This document shows, one piece after another, positions 39,501 to 47,099 of a stretch of DNA of 64,000 nucleotides. Location: positions 197,575 to 261,574 of the forward strand of contig BQKZ01000102.1 of the NCBI GenBank assembly GCA_036244855.1, written 5' to 3'. Made by a program: the position numbers and the translations under genes. Each line of letters starts with the position of its first letter. Position 1 is the first letter of the stretch. The DNA is from Temnopleurus reevesii (Eukaryota > Echinodermata > Echinoidea > Temnopleuroida > Temnopleuridae). A model generated the notes under the pieces. The model made no database searches and was not told the origin of the DNA. It was given only the letters and a program-made list of their open reading frames with translations.

Positions 39501-40222
39501 TGAATTTCTTCAATTTGGAAGAAGAAATTATTTTCATTTTTCTACTGATTGCTAAACAAAGTTTCATACTGACTATAGTTGAATGTTTGTTTGGAACATC
39601 TTATCCATATCCAAGCTTCAATGAACTATTGTCTGTTATAAATACTAAATAACACTCTGTATTGTAAGCTGTAAGTCTCAGATCTCAGGGTAACCAACAA
39701 ACTGATATCACATTGAATTTATTGACCAATAAAAATTCCTTGTTTCAAGCGCATTTTTTTAAAGTACAAACTAAGCTATGTGTAAATCAAATACTAATGT
39801 TCATCATTTTCTTCTTGCCATACCACGCAATCTAATTTCCTTGTCTTGACAAGCACCAAAGAAGAAGACCTCTACGTGGGCCGTAAATCACACGACAATT
39901 ATTTGCCGTTTATTTAAAATTGGTTGTAAGCAGGATTAGTAAGCAGGATGTACCAGCGATGGTATATTGCTGACATCTTAAACAGATGCAAATTATATTA
40001 GAGATTGTGACATAGAGTCCATAGCGACTGATACTGATACTAGTGAGGCATGCATGATTATCGTTAATATATTTCTCCACACATAAATTTCTCTCACTGT
40101 CTCGGATCAATCCCGGCACACTCGATTCTCACCTTTAATCCACTTGTAATGGATTTTTCTAGTCCAAGATCACTGAAACTGCTCTCCAGTTCATCTACTT
40201 GTCCACTTTCTCCCCATTCCAT
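454..40222 (-). CDS. PPP4R4: PPP4R4-like protein phosphatase 4 regulatory subunit 4, N-terminal 415 codons in 12 exons (gene continues beyond base 1)
   Basis: Twelve exons join in order: 40222-40133, 39298-39225, 34045-33943, 32074-31927, 29859-29786, 27432-27326, 19185-19078, 16294-16173, 8074-7952, 6726-6629, 1503-1426 and 573-454. Every border is GT-AG and every phase matches, giving 1245 coding bases without a stop. The family call rests on recalled similarity to vertebrate PPP4R4: an N-terminal EEIESLTVDEHLGDIDRA segment, then GQEVQR..NLPNLLR, SVQSRLASCRLLGKI, LCQDVDYEVRACMCKQL, KLCHGL-like RLCHGLS, and AYNFP. The product is an alpha-helical HEAT-repeat scaffold; family members bind the PP4 catalytic subunit in the cytosol. 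PPP4R1, also a HEAT protein, was considered, but the order of these motifs fits PPP4R4 better. There is no signal peptide or membrane segment. The C-terminal half lies outside the window. No similarity search was run. Confidence 0.9.
598..888 (-). mobile_element. tRNA-derived SINE, near full length
   Basis: Read on the minus strand, a tRNA-like head (B-box TTCGAATCCCAC near 825-845, A-box-like TAGTGGTTCTGACTC near 860-880) is followed by a ~190-base body. It ends in an (ATT)n tail at 598-613 directly upstream of PPP4R4 exon 12. The body segment with CACCTGGGTCGAGTGCAA recurs in a decayed copy at about 36860-36960. Confidence 0.75.
1426..1503 (-). CDS. PPP4R4: PPP4R4 exon 11
   Basis: 78 bases between an acceptor after a T-rich run (CCAATCATCAG) and a CCT|GTAAGT donor. 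It encodes a variable linker and then ECRQFSAYNFP; the AYNFP end is conserved in PPP4R4. Other AG dinucleotides exist inside the exon. The upstream one was chosen because it has the polypyrimidine tract and keeps phase 0. Confidence 0.82.
3356..4195 (+). repeat. Polypurine tract, ~840 bases
   Basis: The plus strand is almost entirely A and G (GGGAGAGGGGAAGAGG-type units, (G)12 near 3752), with only scattered pyrimidines. It lies in PPP4R4 intron 10. The long Ser/Pro/Leu-rich or Arg/Gly/Glu-rich open frames across it, on both strands, are low-complexity artefacts. Confidence 0.92.
4627..4711. repeat. Perfect 19-base inverted repeat with ~47-base loop
   Basis: GATCAATGGGCAGGGATTT at 4627-4645 and its exact reverse complement at 4693-4711, in intron 10. 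It may be the ends of a very small MITE; target duplications are not clear. Confidence 0.75.
6165..6257 (+). mobile_element. Truncated SINE 3' end with (ATT)n tail
   Basis: GTAAAGCGCTATGG..TTTTTAGCGCTATAGAAATAATC is followed by about nine ATT units. The same 3' module (GCGC..CTATA/TATAAA..(ATT)n) recurs at 9317-9392 and 38240-38335. Confidence 0.6.
6629..6726 (-). CDS. PPP4R4: PPP4R4 exon 10
   Basis: 98 bases between TTTTGCAG and CTG|GTAAGT. It encodes NLTEELKLWFLKYYYKLCSV and then GLNEKSISNDRL, matching the FLEFYKKLCTLGL helix of the family. Confidence 0.88.
7952..8074 (-). CDS. PPP4R4: PPP4R4 exon 9
   Basis: 123 bases between TTAATAG and TCAG|GTAG. It encodes TCTQTIIPLVRKFCENAMNN, then a linker and QFGRLCHGLS. 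This matches the TILPLVKSFCEK..LGKLCHGL segment of vertebrate PPP4R4. Confidence 0.92.
8661..8728 (+). repeat. Short tandem repeat, ~22-base unit, three copies
   Basis: GTGCAATGTTCAGTATGGATAT-like units occur three times with a few changes, in intron 8. Confidence 0.75.
9317..9393 (+). mobile_element. Truncated SINE 3' end with (ATT)n tail
   Basis: CTCTGTAAGCGCATAGGGAC..TGCGCTATAAAAGAACTGAAT is followed by ATT repeats. It has the same design as the copy at 6165. Confidence 0.55.
10202..10386. other. Assembly gap (185 N) bordered by poly-A
   Basis: The run of N follows a 23-base A homopolymer at 10179-10201. Open frames reading through it are not real. Confidence 0.99.
12397..13299. repeat. 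Segmental direct duplication, copy A
   Basis: It starts TATGTTACTGACCAACAAAA and ends GATGGGGAGTAATGCTTT. It is homologous throughout to copy B at 13655-14621 with small indels and substitutions, separated by ~355 bases of other sequence. A single N at 13301 marks the junction. Confidence 0.88.
13655..14621. repeat. Segmental direct duplication, copy B
   Basis: It aligns with 12397-13299. Shared landmarks include the start, CCAAACTTTAAGGACAACATC, AATATTAATCAGAAAGGT and the last ~100 bases, which are almost identical. Confidence 0.88.
16173..16294 (-). CDS. PPP4R4: PPP4R4 exon 8
   Basis: 122 bases between ACTTCTAG and GATG|GTAAGC. It encodes LEPTRSAILPDLVELGKDEE and SCVRLAALETIVSLLSLLDD, a typical HEAT repeat with the conserved VRLAA turn. 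Degenerate copies of this exon, including its acceptor, lie just upstream at 16325-16815. Confidence 0.93.
16325..16815 (-). repeat. Degenerate tandem copies of PPP4R4 exon 8 with its splice acceptor
   Basis: In intron 7, directly upstream of exon 8, at least three decayed copies can be seen. Acceptor-side pieces lie near 16340-16385, 16640-16675 and 16760-16805 (reverse of TAGTATTGCACTTCT..CTAGAAGT). Interior pieces lie near 16425-16490 and 16710-16755. The copy at 16705-16802 keeps the exon start but acquires an in-frame stop, so it is a pseudo-exon. Confidence 0.85.
17334..19077 (-). repeat. ~76-base tandem array derived from the exon 7/intron 7 donor boundary, about 20 copies
   Basis: The repeating unit (plus strand GTGAACATACCCCAAATCTT, then CTGGCCACACTGTCAAGCTG, then TTTACATGTGACAAGATAGC) carries, on the minus strand, the last coding bases of exon 7 (TGTAAACAGCTTGACAGTGT), the donor and the first intron bases. 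Most copies read GGGGTATGT at the donor. The true exon and the copy near 18860 read GGGGTAAGT. The array is regular from 17334 to ~18770, then broken by ~280 unrelated bases before exon 7. Confidence 0.92.
19078..19185 (-). CDS. PPP4R4: PPP4R4 exon 7
   Basis: 108 bases between GTTACAG and TTGGG|GTAAGT. It encodes IKKEILPLVTSLCQDVDYEV followed by RACMCKQLDSVARGL, one HEAT repeat. The last ~35 coding bases and the donor region are the source of, or belong to, the ~76-base satellite that fills the adjoining part of intron 7. Confidence 0.93.
19600..20750. repeat. Tandem repeat of ~200-270-base units, about five copies (intron 6)
   Basis: The motifs ACAGAATTCCTGCCCTT, GACGGCCATCTTGGGG, AAATGAGTCAATTAATTCAT and AGGTCATAGGACTAGAAGG recur in the same order, with units starting near 19611, 19886, 20083, 20320 and 20551. 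No exon sequence is recognised in it. Confidence 0.85.
20765..21230. mobile_element. PIF/Harbinger-like MITE, 466 bases
   Basis: Terminal inverted repeats of ~50 bases (AGCCCCGGTCACATAGGACC at both ends, reading inward) are flanked by TAA on each side (20762-20764 and 21231-21233). Three-base TWA target duplications are typical of PIF/Harbinger elements. There is no transposase frame. A relative with similar ends lies at 45427-45747. Confidence 0.85.
22037..22619. other. Assembly gap (583 N)
   Basis: Unsequenced run in intron 6. The left flank (GGGAGGTGTTTCACCAAGAT at about 21892) looks like a MITE end whose partner may be hidden in the gap. Open frames across the gap are not real. Confidence 0.99.
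23105..24993. repeat. Nested direct duplications in intron 6
   Basis: A block with TTCCAGACACCATCACGTGT, GCGGTATCTCAAAGCAT and GGCCTCCTAGCACCTCTAAT occurs at 23377, partly at 23955 and again at 24144. A block with TTTTTCCTCCTGAAAGAGAT (TTTTCCTCCTGAAAGAGATG in the second copy) up to CTCTTCAAAAACAC occurs at 23815-23951 and 24858-24993. A single N at 23953 sits exactly at a block junction, so assembly error should be considered for that part. Confidence 0.8.
24514..24833. mobile_element. hAT-like non-autonomous insertion, 320 bases
   Basis: It is present in the second copy of the 23-25 kb duplication and absent from the first, so its borders can be read directly. It starts CAGGGAGCTACA and ends, in reverse, CAGGGTGCTACA. 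It is flanked by ACAGCTA/ACTGCTA (7 bases, one mismatch). Near both ends are GGGCAAG/CTTGCCC palindromic motifs. The hAT assignment rests on the CAGGG ends and the target-site size and is tentative. Confidence 0.7.
26004..26360. repeat. Tandem duplication, ~190-base period
   Basis: AATAAGAATAATAACAATCA..CATTTATGCAATTTAGAAAA..GTAGACCACTGTGTGAAATT..CAAATTCCTGAT occurs twice, starting at 26004 and 26194. Confidence 0.85.
27326..27432 (-). CDS. PPP4R4: PPP4R4 exon 6
   Basis: 107 bases between ATGACAG and CAT|GTAAG. It encodes ILPIALSKGHLAQSVQSRLA, then SCRLLGKIATRFDTF. The QSVQSRLASC core is strongly conserved in the family. Confidence 0.93.
27433..29785. other. PPP4R4 intron 5 contents
   Basis: About 2.35 kb. 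It has a diverged direct repeat of a ~110-base block (TTTTCTCACAAA..CAATGAAGCT..TTGCTGGAGT at 28577 and 29150) and the 97-base tandem duplication between them. Nothing coding was found. Confidence 0.7.
28807..28988. repeat. 97-base tandem duplication
   Basis: ATGGGATGCAGAGAAGGGAC..ATTTCATCTAAAATGACATTGTTCCT occurs at 28807 and again at 28904, nearly identical, so it is a recent event. Confidence 0.92.
29786..29859 (-). CDS. PPP4R4: PPP4R4 exon 5
   Basis: 74 bases between TTTTGCAG and GAT|GTGAG. After a split Asp codon it encodes ISDAWLEVLLQIIAHLPKEV and then LKKD, matching the SNAWLETLL..LPKE helix pair of vertebrate PPP4R4. Confidence 0.92.
31235..31879 (-). repeat. Five tandem partial copies of PPP4R4 exon 4 with donor boundary
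   Basis: Copies lie at about 31235-31328, 31391-31475, 31521-31610, 31645-31752 and 31785-31879, spaced 125-145 bases apart and directly downstream of exon 4. Each holds the last ~90 coding bases and an altered donor. The copy nearest the exon encodes the same residues (IAEEQSIPHLTYAQTFLQTI and on to NRDP) with only synonymous changes. Its donor reads CCAGGGTAGT instead of CCAGGTAAGT. The next copy keeps an open frame but is diverged; the outer ones are frameshifted or degenerate. Confidence 0.92.
31927..32074 (-). CDS. PPP4R4: PPP4R4 exon 4
   Basis: 148 bases between TTATCCAG and CCAG|GTAAGT. It encodes two helices (DVLHLANQELQDAATAAFVK and IAEEQSIPHLTYAQTFLQTI) and ends in NVDNRDP. The 3' part of this exon and its donor are copied five times immediately downstream in intron 4 (31235-31879), so RNA evidence is needed to show which copy is used. 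This copy alone has the complete exon and a consensus GTAAGT donor. Confidence 0.9.
32197..32801. mobile_element. Kolobok/T2-like MITE, 605 bases
   Basis: Long terminal inverted repeats (~220-235 bases each) run from AGGGAAACCAACCCCTGG to its counterpart ending GGTTCCCCT, flanked by TTAA at 32193-32196 and 32802-32805. TTAA target sites with AGG-type ends are a hallmark of Kolobok/T2 elements; piggyBac would normally start CCC. The arms carry TGACGTCATGTCGGACAACT, near-identical in both. There is no transposase. It lies in PPP4R4 intron 3. Confidence 0.85.
33943..34045 (-). CDS. PPP4R4: PPP4R4 exon 3
   Basis: 103 bases between TTTTCAG and AGG|GTAAGT. It completes a split serine codon and encodes SGQEVQRISVVQNLPNLLRD, then a helix ending in RRVVPKVR. 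This matches the start of the HEAT solenoid in PPP4R4, with phase 0 out. Confidence 0.92.
36390..36446 (+). repeat. Tandem repeat of ~20 bases, three copies
   Basis: TTATATTTCAGACTTTTTT-like units occur three times. On the plus strand each contains a TTTCAG acceptor-like motif, but the host gene is on the other strand. Confidence 0.8.
36860..36960 (-). mobile_element. Decayed SINE fragment
   Basis: ACACCTGGGTTGAGAGCAGC..CATGCTGAAGGAAATTGAATGCCACCC matches the body-to-head junction of the SINE at 598-888. Confidence 0.65.
38240..38338 (+). mobile_element. Truncated SINE 3' end with (ATT)n tail
   Basis: It contains two TGCTTGTTATGCGCA repeats, then AATTGCGCAATATAAATGTACA and an ATT run. Confidence 0.55.
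38570..38640 (-). mobile_element. tRNA-like SINE head, copy 1
   Basis: On the minus strand it has GGTGGTCTAGTGGTTATGAC (A-box) and GGTTCGAGTCCCACC (B-box), like a tRNA-Glu/Asp-type gene. The acceptor stem and anticodon arm do not pair, so it is a retroposon head and not a functional tRNA gene. Confidence 0.7.
38818..38884 (-). mobile_element. tRNA-like SINE head, copy 2
   Basis: The same A-box and B-box arrangement (GGTTCGAGTCCCACCCGGTA) as the copy ~250 bases away and in the same orientation. It is truncated inside the A-box after GGTGGTTATGACACTGGTC. Confidence 0.65.
39225..39298 (-). CDS. PPP4R4: PPP4R4 exon 2
   Basis: 74 bases, phase 0 in and phase 2 out, between a TCATTAG acceptor and a GAG|GTATG donor. 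It encodes TAEEIESLTVDEHLGDIDRA followed by VFLL. This is the most diagnostic N-terminal segment of the PPP4R4 family. Confidence 0.9.
40133..40222 (-). CDS. PPP4R4: PPP4R4 exon 1 (start codon, 30 codons)
   Basis: ATG at 40222-40220 in the context CAAAATGG. It opens an acidic N terminus (MEWGESGQVDELESSFSDLG) that ends at an AAG|GTGAG donor in phase 0. A stop-free extension upstream of this ATG is not needed for the family match. The residues before the conserved EEIE segment are variable in the family, so the exact start is an inference. Confidence 0.75.
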
Positions 40223-40440
40223 TTTGAAATTAATATTCCTCTATTCTGTCAGCTGGGCAAATTTATTGTTTTGGATCCTCCCTCACCAGCAGCTAACGAG
40301 CAAGCCAGTGCAGCTGCAGTGCAGCCGCCGTGTTTCGTAGCGCGAAACAGACCTTCACACTCTGCCGATGACAGCCGCAAGATCCGACTCCTCAGCGGCG
40401 CAACACGTCTGCCTCGTACCGCCGATTTGAAACAAAAATA
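40223..40440 (-). promoter_or_regulatory. Putative 5' UTR and promoter region of PPP4R4
   Basis: The ~220 bases before the start codon are clearly richer in G+C and CpG than the surroundings (for example GCGCCGCTGAGGAG and CACGGCGGCTGCACTGCAG on the minus strand). This fits a CpG-containing TATA-less promoter. No transcription start can be read from sequence alone. An upstream-strand open frame here is a shadow. Confidence 0.45.
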
Positions 40441-41329
40441 TATTTTATCAAGACCTGTCAGAGTAAATTTTACAGTGCAAAAGTATTCCAAGAACATAAG
40501 TGATGAGAGTTCAAAATATAAGAGTGTTCCAATGATCCATTTAGTCCAAAAGGTGTCATTTTTTGACGAGTGTCGTATGCTATCCAACTTCGACTTTCCT
40601 GACTACGAAAAACAACTTTTCTAAGTGAAATTACAAGAATACAATCCCATTGACCAGAGACCCAATTATTATGTCTGATACTCTGAGTGAAAATGTAACT
40701 CGTTGCATTCTTATTGTTTTTCATACAATGATCCAGAATATTACTTTTAACATTGTGATGATGAATACTGTATTTTTCATTTTATATCATTCACCTGAAA
40801 ACAAATAAGTCCAATTCTTCATGGCAATATTTATTTATCTATTTATTAAAGTGTTATTTCAATAGGGTGGTTTTTCATTTAAAAGCGTGAATTTACTTGT
40901 GATACTAAAACTGTTTATACTATTTCAACCAAAAATAATATTTTTATATAAATTTCCAATTCACATTTTCTTCAAATATTACATTTTGTCATTTTTTAAG
41001 TTGCTTCTTTTAAATAATATAAATGATTTTGACAAATTCGGCCATATTTGGATGTAATTAGCTCATTTATTTCTGTTCGTGATTTTGCATAATTTCTTTT
41101 ACTTTGTAATCTGTATACTTTTCATGAAAATGCGACCTATAGGCTATATGTTATGCATGCAAAACAAAACACATAAAAACTTATTGTTTGGTTGCCCTTA
41201 CATAACATTTTTGAACAAAATAATCGGGAAAGGATTTCATTATCTATTTAGATAATCTTTGTTTAGTAAAGATTTTCTATGTGAAAAATAAACGGACCTC
41301 ATATCTGAAATTAAATTTTTACACTGTAT

Positions 41330-41600
41330 TTTACATGTTTAAGAGGAAAAAATGCTGCTGTTGCGCAAAAATTATATTTTTGAACAAAAAATAGGGTCGG
41401 TTGGTCGCAAATTTGTATTTTCTTAATAGAAAATATTTCATGAGGAAAAGAACAGAAAAAGAGCAGTTTGAAGTAAGAAAAAGGCGACATTTATCCATAC
41501 GAAAATTATATCATACCGTTAATTTTTTGGTGAAAAAATTAGGTCGGGCCATTTTCAGAGGGTCGGTCAATTGGGCAATACATGTTTAAATCCGTAATCT
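41330..41600 (+). repeat. Dispersed repeat with GGTCGG motifs
   Basis: CGGGCCATTTTCAGAGGGTC..GGTCAA, preceded by TTTTTTGGTGAAAA, recurs at about 12060-12150 (GGGCCATTTCTAGAGGGTCG). This shows a repeat family of unknown class. Confidence 0.6.
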
Positions 41601-42164
41601 CCGTCTCCGGGATTATTTTTATTTTCTTCAAATTTTTCGCAATGTGATTGATCATGGACACGTTTGACAAACTAAAAGTAAATCCTTGGAGGGTGCAAAT
41701 TTTTGTGAAAGACACCTTTTTGGATTGATGTCAGCTTTTTTTTTGGGGGGGGGGGGAGGGGAGGGGCTGGGAGAGGATTTCTTTGATTTTCCAAGGCCGT
41801 TGTAGGTTGATTTACGGTTACCCATAAAACGCAAATTAATAAAAATGATAAAAATTTGGATATAGCTCATACACAATATAAACCCACAAGATTTTGTATA
41901 ATTATACATTTTTTTAAAGAAAGATACTTGTAATAAAGAAAATTCGAAAATCACATCTGTCTACGCTTAGTCAGAACTTGTGTCATTCCCAGCTCATTCG
42001 AAAGATATATAGTCATTAAAATAAACATTGATATTATTGATACTATCTGTATTATATATAGGCCTATCGAACAACCAAGTTTTGTCAAGGCAGAATATAC
42101 TTCATTGCTTGTCAGCAGGAACAAATTCTTTTTACCCTCACGTATAAAAACCTATAAAGCCAGA

Positions 42165-42740
42165 CTGACACTCTGTGGCACGCAAACTATTCGTGAACTG
42201 GCGTGAATGTGCGCAAACTCGTCGCGACTGCGTGCCATGTCGTTTCTAAAATTTTGAAATGTTCGCAATTTTTAACGACAAAATTTCGCGACCGGGTCGT
42301 GAACTAAGCGCAAACTATTCGTGGACTAATCAGGACGATGCCGGAGGATGCGCGTCAATGGGTGGCAGTGCGCGCTATTCCCCGACTGTTACGAACTGCC
42401 ACAATCAATGCTTTATGAAGTGTCGATTTTATCCCGGAATCACAACAGGATCACGAAACTGTCCGAATTGAATTGCGCAAACTCGTCGTGCCATTGCTAG
42501 AAGTGCGTGAACTATGCGCAAATTATGCACAAGCTATGCGTGAACTCTGTGTGCCAATTTGTGTCACAGTAGACACAGATGGGCATTTATCCGTGAACTG
42601 TTTGTGAACTCGTCGTGAACTCAGTGCGTGAACTAGTCGTGAACAGTGCAGAATCTTCCAAAATTCGTGCCCTAAACTGGCACGACTTGCTATGACAAAA
42701 TCGTGACCAAAAGTCGTGCAAGTGTAAGCCTGGGTTTACA
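42165..42740. mobile_element. CpG-rich non-autonomous element with internal GTGAACTCGTCG-type repeats
   Basis: The ends resemble each other in reverse (AAGCCAGACTGACACT and AAACCCAGGCTTACACT). The interior is packed with variants of CGTGAACTCGTCGTGAACTC and GCGCAAACTCGTCG in both orientations. The base composition differs sharply from its AT-rich flanks. Class unknown; target duplications unclear. Confidence 0.65.
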
Positions 42741-42925
42741 CTTTTGAAAAGTCTAAAATTGCATATAAAAATATCTTTAAATGATTTCCTTGCCCCATGC
42801 ACCTATCAAGTTCAACTTTCACAATACATTCTCGTTCATGCTTGAATGATCACCGAGTCAATTTTTTCAGGGAATATGTCTCTTGCGCAAAAAAATGGAC
42901 ACGAGACGATCTCAAACGACCCATC

Positions 42926-43056
42926 AGGCCCCGTAACATAAAGATTTCCAATCAATCGTACAATTGATATCAATCTCAAGTCTAAGGGAAATGATATACT
43001 ATAAAGTTTGCGACTGATTGCAACATTGATTTTTCCTCTTTCATGTTACGGTCCCT
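42926..43056. mobile_element. Small MITE, ~131 bases
   Basis: Inverted ends AGGCCCCGTAACAT and AGGGACCGTAACAT (read inward) enclose further imperfect pairing (AATCAATCGTACAATTGAT against AATCAATGTTGCAATCAGT). Confidence 0.65.
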
Positions 43057-45426
43057 CAGAGAGGTATCTCTTAGCCATATATTGATGGTGATTTATGTTA
43101 TTTTGTCAGCATTTCTTTTGAAGTTTTATTCTGCATTCATATCAAATAAGCAGTATACCAAATTACCATTATAATTGCCCAAATTACTTAATTAATTAAT
43201 CATTCAATTAAAAATCAATCATTATCAATCAACCAACCAACTAATAGATACATCAATAAATTAATAAATACATGAATAAATCAGTAAATCAATAAACTAT
43301 ATATCAAACAGTCAACATGTACACTGTGTTGAATTTTCAGTTAGAAAATCAATCGTACAATTTATCAAGCAGATGGTGTGCTCTGAGTCTGTCATTTAAA
43401 TAATCCGCAAGGGAAAATATTCATTATAATTTTAGTTCCACTTTAGATGGAAGTGTTAAGTTTTATTGATACACCCTGTATAATGTTTTTGTTGATTCAT
43501 CTTTTTTTAACCACCATCTGCTGCTCACAGAAATCAGTTTTGTGCTGCTGCTCCAGAAAAAAATATCATTATAATGATTTGAACGTAAGATGGCAGCATT
43601 GCAATAAAGGTAATGGCCACATACACATGTACAGACCCAGTATTGAAGCTGTTGAAAATAATTGGAGAGACCAAAAATACTAGAACTGACCAAGATTCTA
43701 TGATCAGGAATAATTCATAATTATGATAACGATCCAATACAATGACCCACATGTTTTTGAAATGACATGATACGATTATACACACAAAATGTTCATTTTT
43801 TAATCTGATATCATTTTGCACATCTTTTTTGTTGGTTTGGTTATTTTGCATTCCCTCTTTTATATATCTTCTCATTGTTTATTCAACCATAAATGTGTCC
43901 ATGCTATTATTCTTGTCAAACTTATTTGTTTATGACTACCGACTTGTGCAGACGAGTCTGAAATAAAGTCTTGAATGGAATCAAATATATTGTAATATCT
44001 TATTGAATAGTAAGTTAATTTGTCTATAATAGTTGATAATGTATTAATCTAAATTTTTAAGAGTATCTAATTTTAGTCTATTATTTTGTTTATTGTAACT
44101 TGTATAAAACAACTGTTGAGCCCTTAGAGATTTATAATATCAACACTATATTAAGCATATGTTCTTATTAATAATATTGATGACAGTAGCTAGCAGACGA
44201 CGTACTCTTAATCACAACAGCTGATTTCGCGATCAAGAGGCGAGGCGATCGAGGTCACCGCAAATACATCAGGAAACTGAACGGTAATTATATGTTGGTA
44301 TAATGATTTGTGCTGATGTAAAGAGGGAGAGATTGAACCTAGAATGATATAGAATTTAATGGATAATCAGGCCATATTCCGATCGAAGAATATTTCCACG
44401 GTTTATTGCTGTTGGCTCAGGAATCTGCACGTGAAGTTTGAACGTAAACATCATGGGGCTTGGCCGGGGGAGATTGGGGAGAGTGGTGGACGTGGGCTGC
44501 TGACTGAGATCCGCGATGGAAATCAAATATCCGCATGTACCGCACTATCAGTATCATGTATACACGTAGAAATATTATGTGTACATGGTTTTGGAATGAT
44601 TTTGATATGGTATTTTGTAGAAATAATGAAAGGAAAGTATGCATGCCAATTCTATTGCTTGCAGGGTCGATGGAATCAGGGGGCATATGAATTTTAGAAC
44701 CCCGATTTCTTTCACCTAATTTGAAGCTTTTAATCAGCCGGGGTCAGCTGTACGCGCAATAAGCGTACAATGTCCGATCAGCTGTGCGGTTGACTCTGAG
44801 TGGATCTGATTGGATCACGTCAGGTCCACGACCGTTCTATTTAGAGTAAGGGGGTGACACGTACGGAGCTCGGTGCCTATTTACGTGGCAGGGACACGAA
44901 GGCGATTTATTTACCCGGTCACGCACTGACTGCATCGAAACTGTTTCTTTTGCACACACACACACACACAGTTCAATACAATTATTTTCCTTCTGTATGC
45001 ATGCAATGCACGAGTTCTGAGAGTACCCAGTAAGCGCAGCCAGCTGATCCGCGTTATTAAAACCCCTTGACTTCCCCTGAGCAAGAATGGTATGACCCGG
45101 TTCGCTGGCTGCCTGCAGATTTCAGTGTAACGACATCGTACCGAAAGAATTATGGATTTCATTCAATCATCCCTTTTAACGATTCTGTGCATGCCATCAG
45201 GCTCAACATAATTTACAATGTTCCTCAAACGTTTATTTATAAACAGGTATAACTTTGATGATATAATATTAAACAGAAACAAGTTAAACTTATCAAAATT
45301 TGCGGCTATACCCGAGCCAGACAGGAGGCAACAGGAGGACGTAACACACGTAAATCAGTGCAATTCCGGTTTCCGCGGATCTCATAGCAAACTTCCCAAA
45401 ATGAGACAAAGCTCCCAATTGGTTTA

Positions 45427-45747
45427 AAGCTCTGGTCACATAGAGCCCCGGAAGCAACACGATTCACCCCGGAGATCCGGGGCTCTTTTTGGCTCAATCG
45501 GGGTGAATCGGGATACACTTTTCCAAGCTCGAGTGCTGATTTTTCTATGTGACCACAAACACGGCCAAAAACAGCCAAAAACAGTCGTGTTGGGCTCCCG
45601 ATTCAACCCGGAGATCCGTGTTGGAATCCGATTGGCCCCGGAAGCAACACGATCGGCCCCGAAAGCTACACGATCGACCCCGGAGGCTGAGCCAACTGCT
45701 CCTCCGGGGTGAATCGGGGTGAATCGGGGTCCTATGTGACCAGGGCA
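45427..45747. mobile_element. PIF/Harbinger-like MITE, ~320 bases
   Basis: The ends AGCTCTGGTCACATAGAGCC and TGCCCTGGTCACATAGGACC are related to those of the element at 20765. Bordering triplets are TTA/TAA-like. The interior repeats CGGGGTGAATCGGG and CGGAAGCAACACGAT motifs. Confidence 0.75.
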
Positions 45748-46939
45748 TTATGTTTAGACGGGGGTATTATTCATCCAATGGGAATGCTTTATATATCAAA
45801 CTGTTCAGAATAACCTGAAGGACTTCAATCTTTTTCCGGTGATGAAAAATAGCCCACTCCCGGCAAGAAACCGCCAGATATAGTCGGAAGAGTTCAGTAA
45901 GAAACATCGATACCACAGAAATTTTGACCAAATTAATGAAAAGTGAGCAAAAAATGACGGTGCAATTGAACAACAAAAAATCTGAATTTTTACATTTTCA
46001 TAAAGAAGAAAAGTTAAATTTTCTAATACTTTTTCCGCTGGTGAACTAGGCTGATCGAATCAGAAGATATGGTTGAAGAAAGGAGGAAATTACACATTTT
46101 TACTGCTATTTACTGCAGCGCGCTGTGGGTTTAAAGAGGTTGATGCTTAAGTGTATGGGTAAAATCCATATGGGGGGGGGGGGATCCCCCCATGATTTTG
46201 ACCAGTGTCTGTGTGTGAATATATAGTGCTTGCACATGTGGAGCTGTGTGTGTGATGTGTGTAAGTGATCCCCTCCAATGTTGAAAACATTCTGCCCCTC
46301 CTTAGCTATGTTTGTGTGTGTGGGGAGGGAGAGGGGGGGAATGGACGCATGCATAAACAAGGCGGGGTAGACTTATTAATCTGAATCATAAAACAAAAGT
46401 TATTTTATGATCAGTTCCCTATATTGAGATATATGATTTTTGGGATGTATTATGTTAAAAAAAAAATGAATGGAGCAGGAGAAAAGGATCACCTGATGGA
46501 GACAGGTCAGAATTCACAGAGGTGGTTTATTTTTAGTCCATGATCTAAACCTGGTACAAAACTGTGGCTTGGGAAAATACATGCCTTAATGTGCTTGCTT
46601 TAGCAGGTACAAGTATAAGTGGTCTTATGAACATGCCTAATTGGCATTTAAGCAAACGCATTAACATTCAAATGTAAAACCACCCCTCTGTTTAAATCTG
46701 GTAACAAAATAAATCACCGTTATGAATGGAGGCAATAGTGTGATTGAGTGTGTGTGTTTGGGGAGGGGGCGGGGTAGTATTTTAATATTTTTAGACAAGG
46801 TATGGAAGAGCAGAATTATAGTAATATAGATATGGAGGTTAGAAGGGGAAAATGCTTCAGGATTGTATTTTACACACAGAAGAGTCTGGAAAGAAAGTCG
46901 TGGAGAAGATAAGAGCAGGATGAGAACACGATAGGCCTA

Positions 46940-47099
46940 TAAACTATTTCTGTTAAATTAAGTTTTCATTTCAATCCTCCTTTGTAATGATCTCCAATTC
47001 GGAACCGGCTTGCGATTGTTGCGTCGTCATGGTACAATTCACGGCGAACGGACAGATCTATTGTCCTTTGACCGACTATTTTTTTTCGAAAATAGTTTA
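46940..47099. mobile_element. TA-target hairpin MITE, copy 1
   Basis: It starts TAAACTATTTCTGTTAAATT and ends CGAAAATAGTTTA. These are the same ends as the better preserved copy at 49661-49813. Confidence 0.6.

Noticed and set aside
40199..40624. 141-residue plus-strand frame and 112-residue minus-strand frame at the PPP4R4 start
   Set aside because: They overlap exon 1 and its GC-rich leader in other frames and have no family resemblance. They are shadow frames in CpG-rich DNA.
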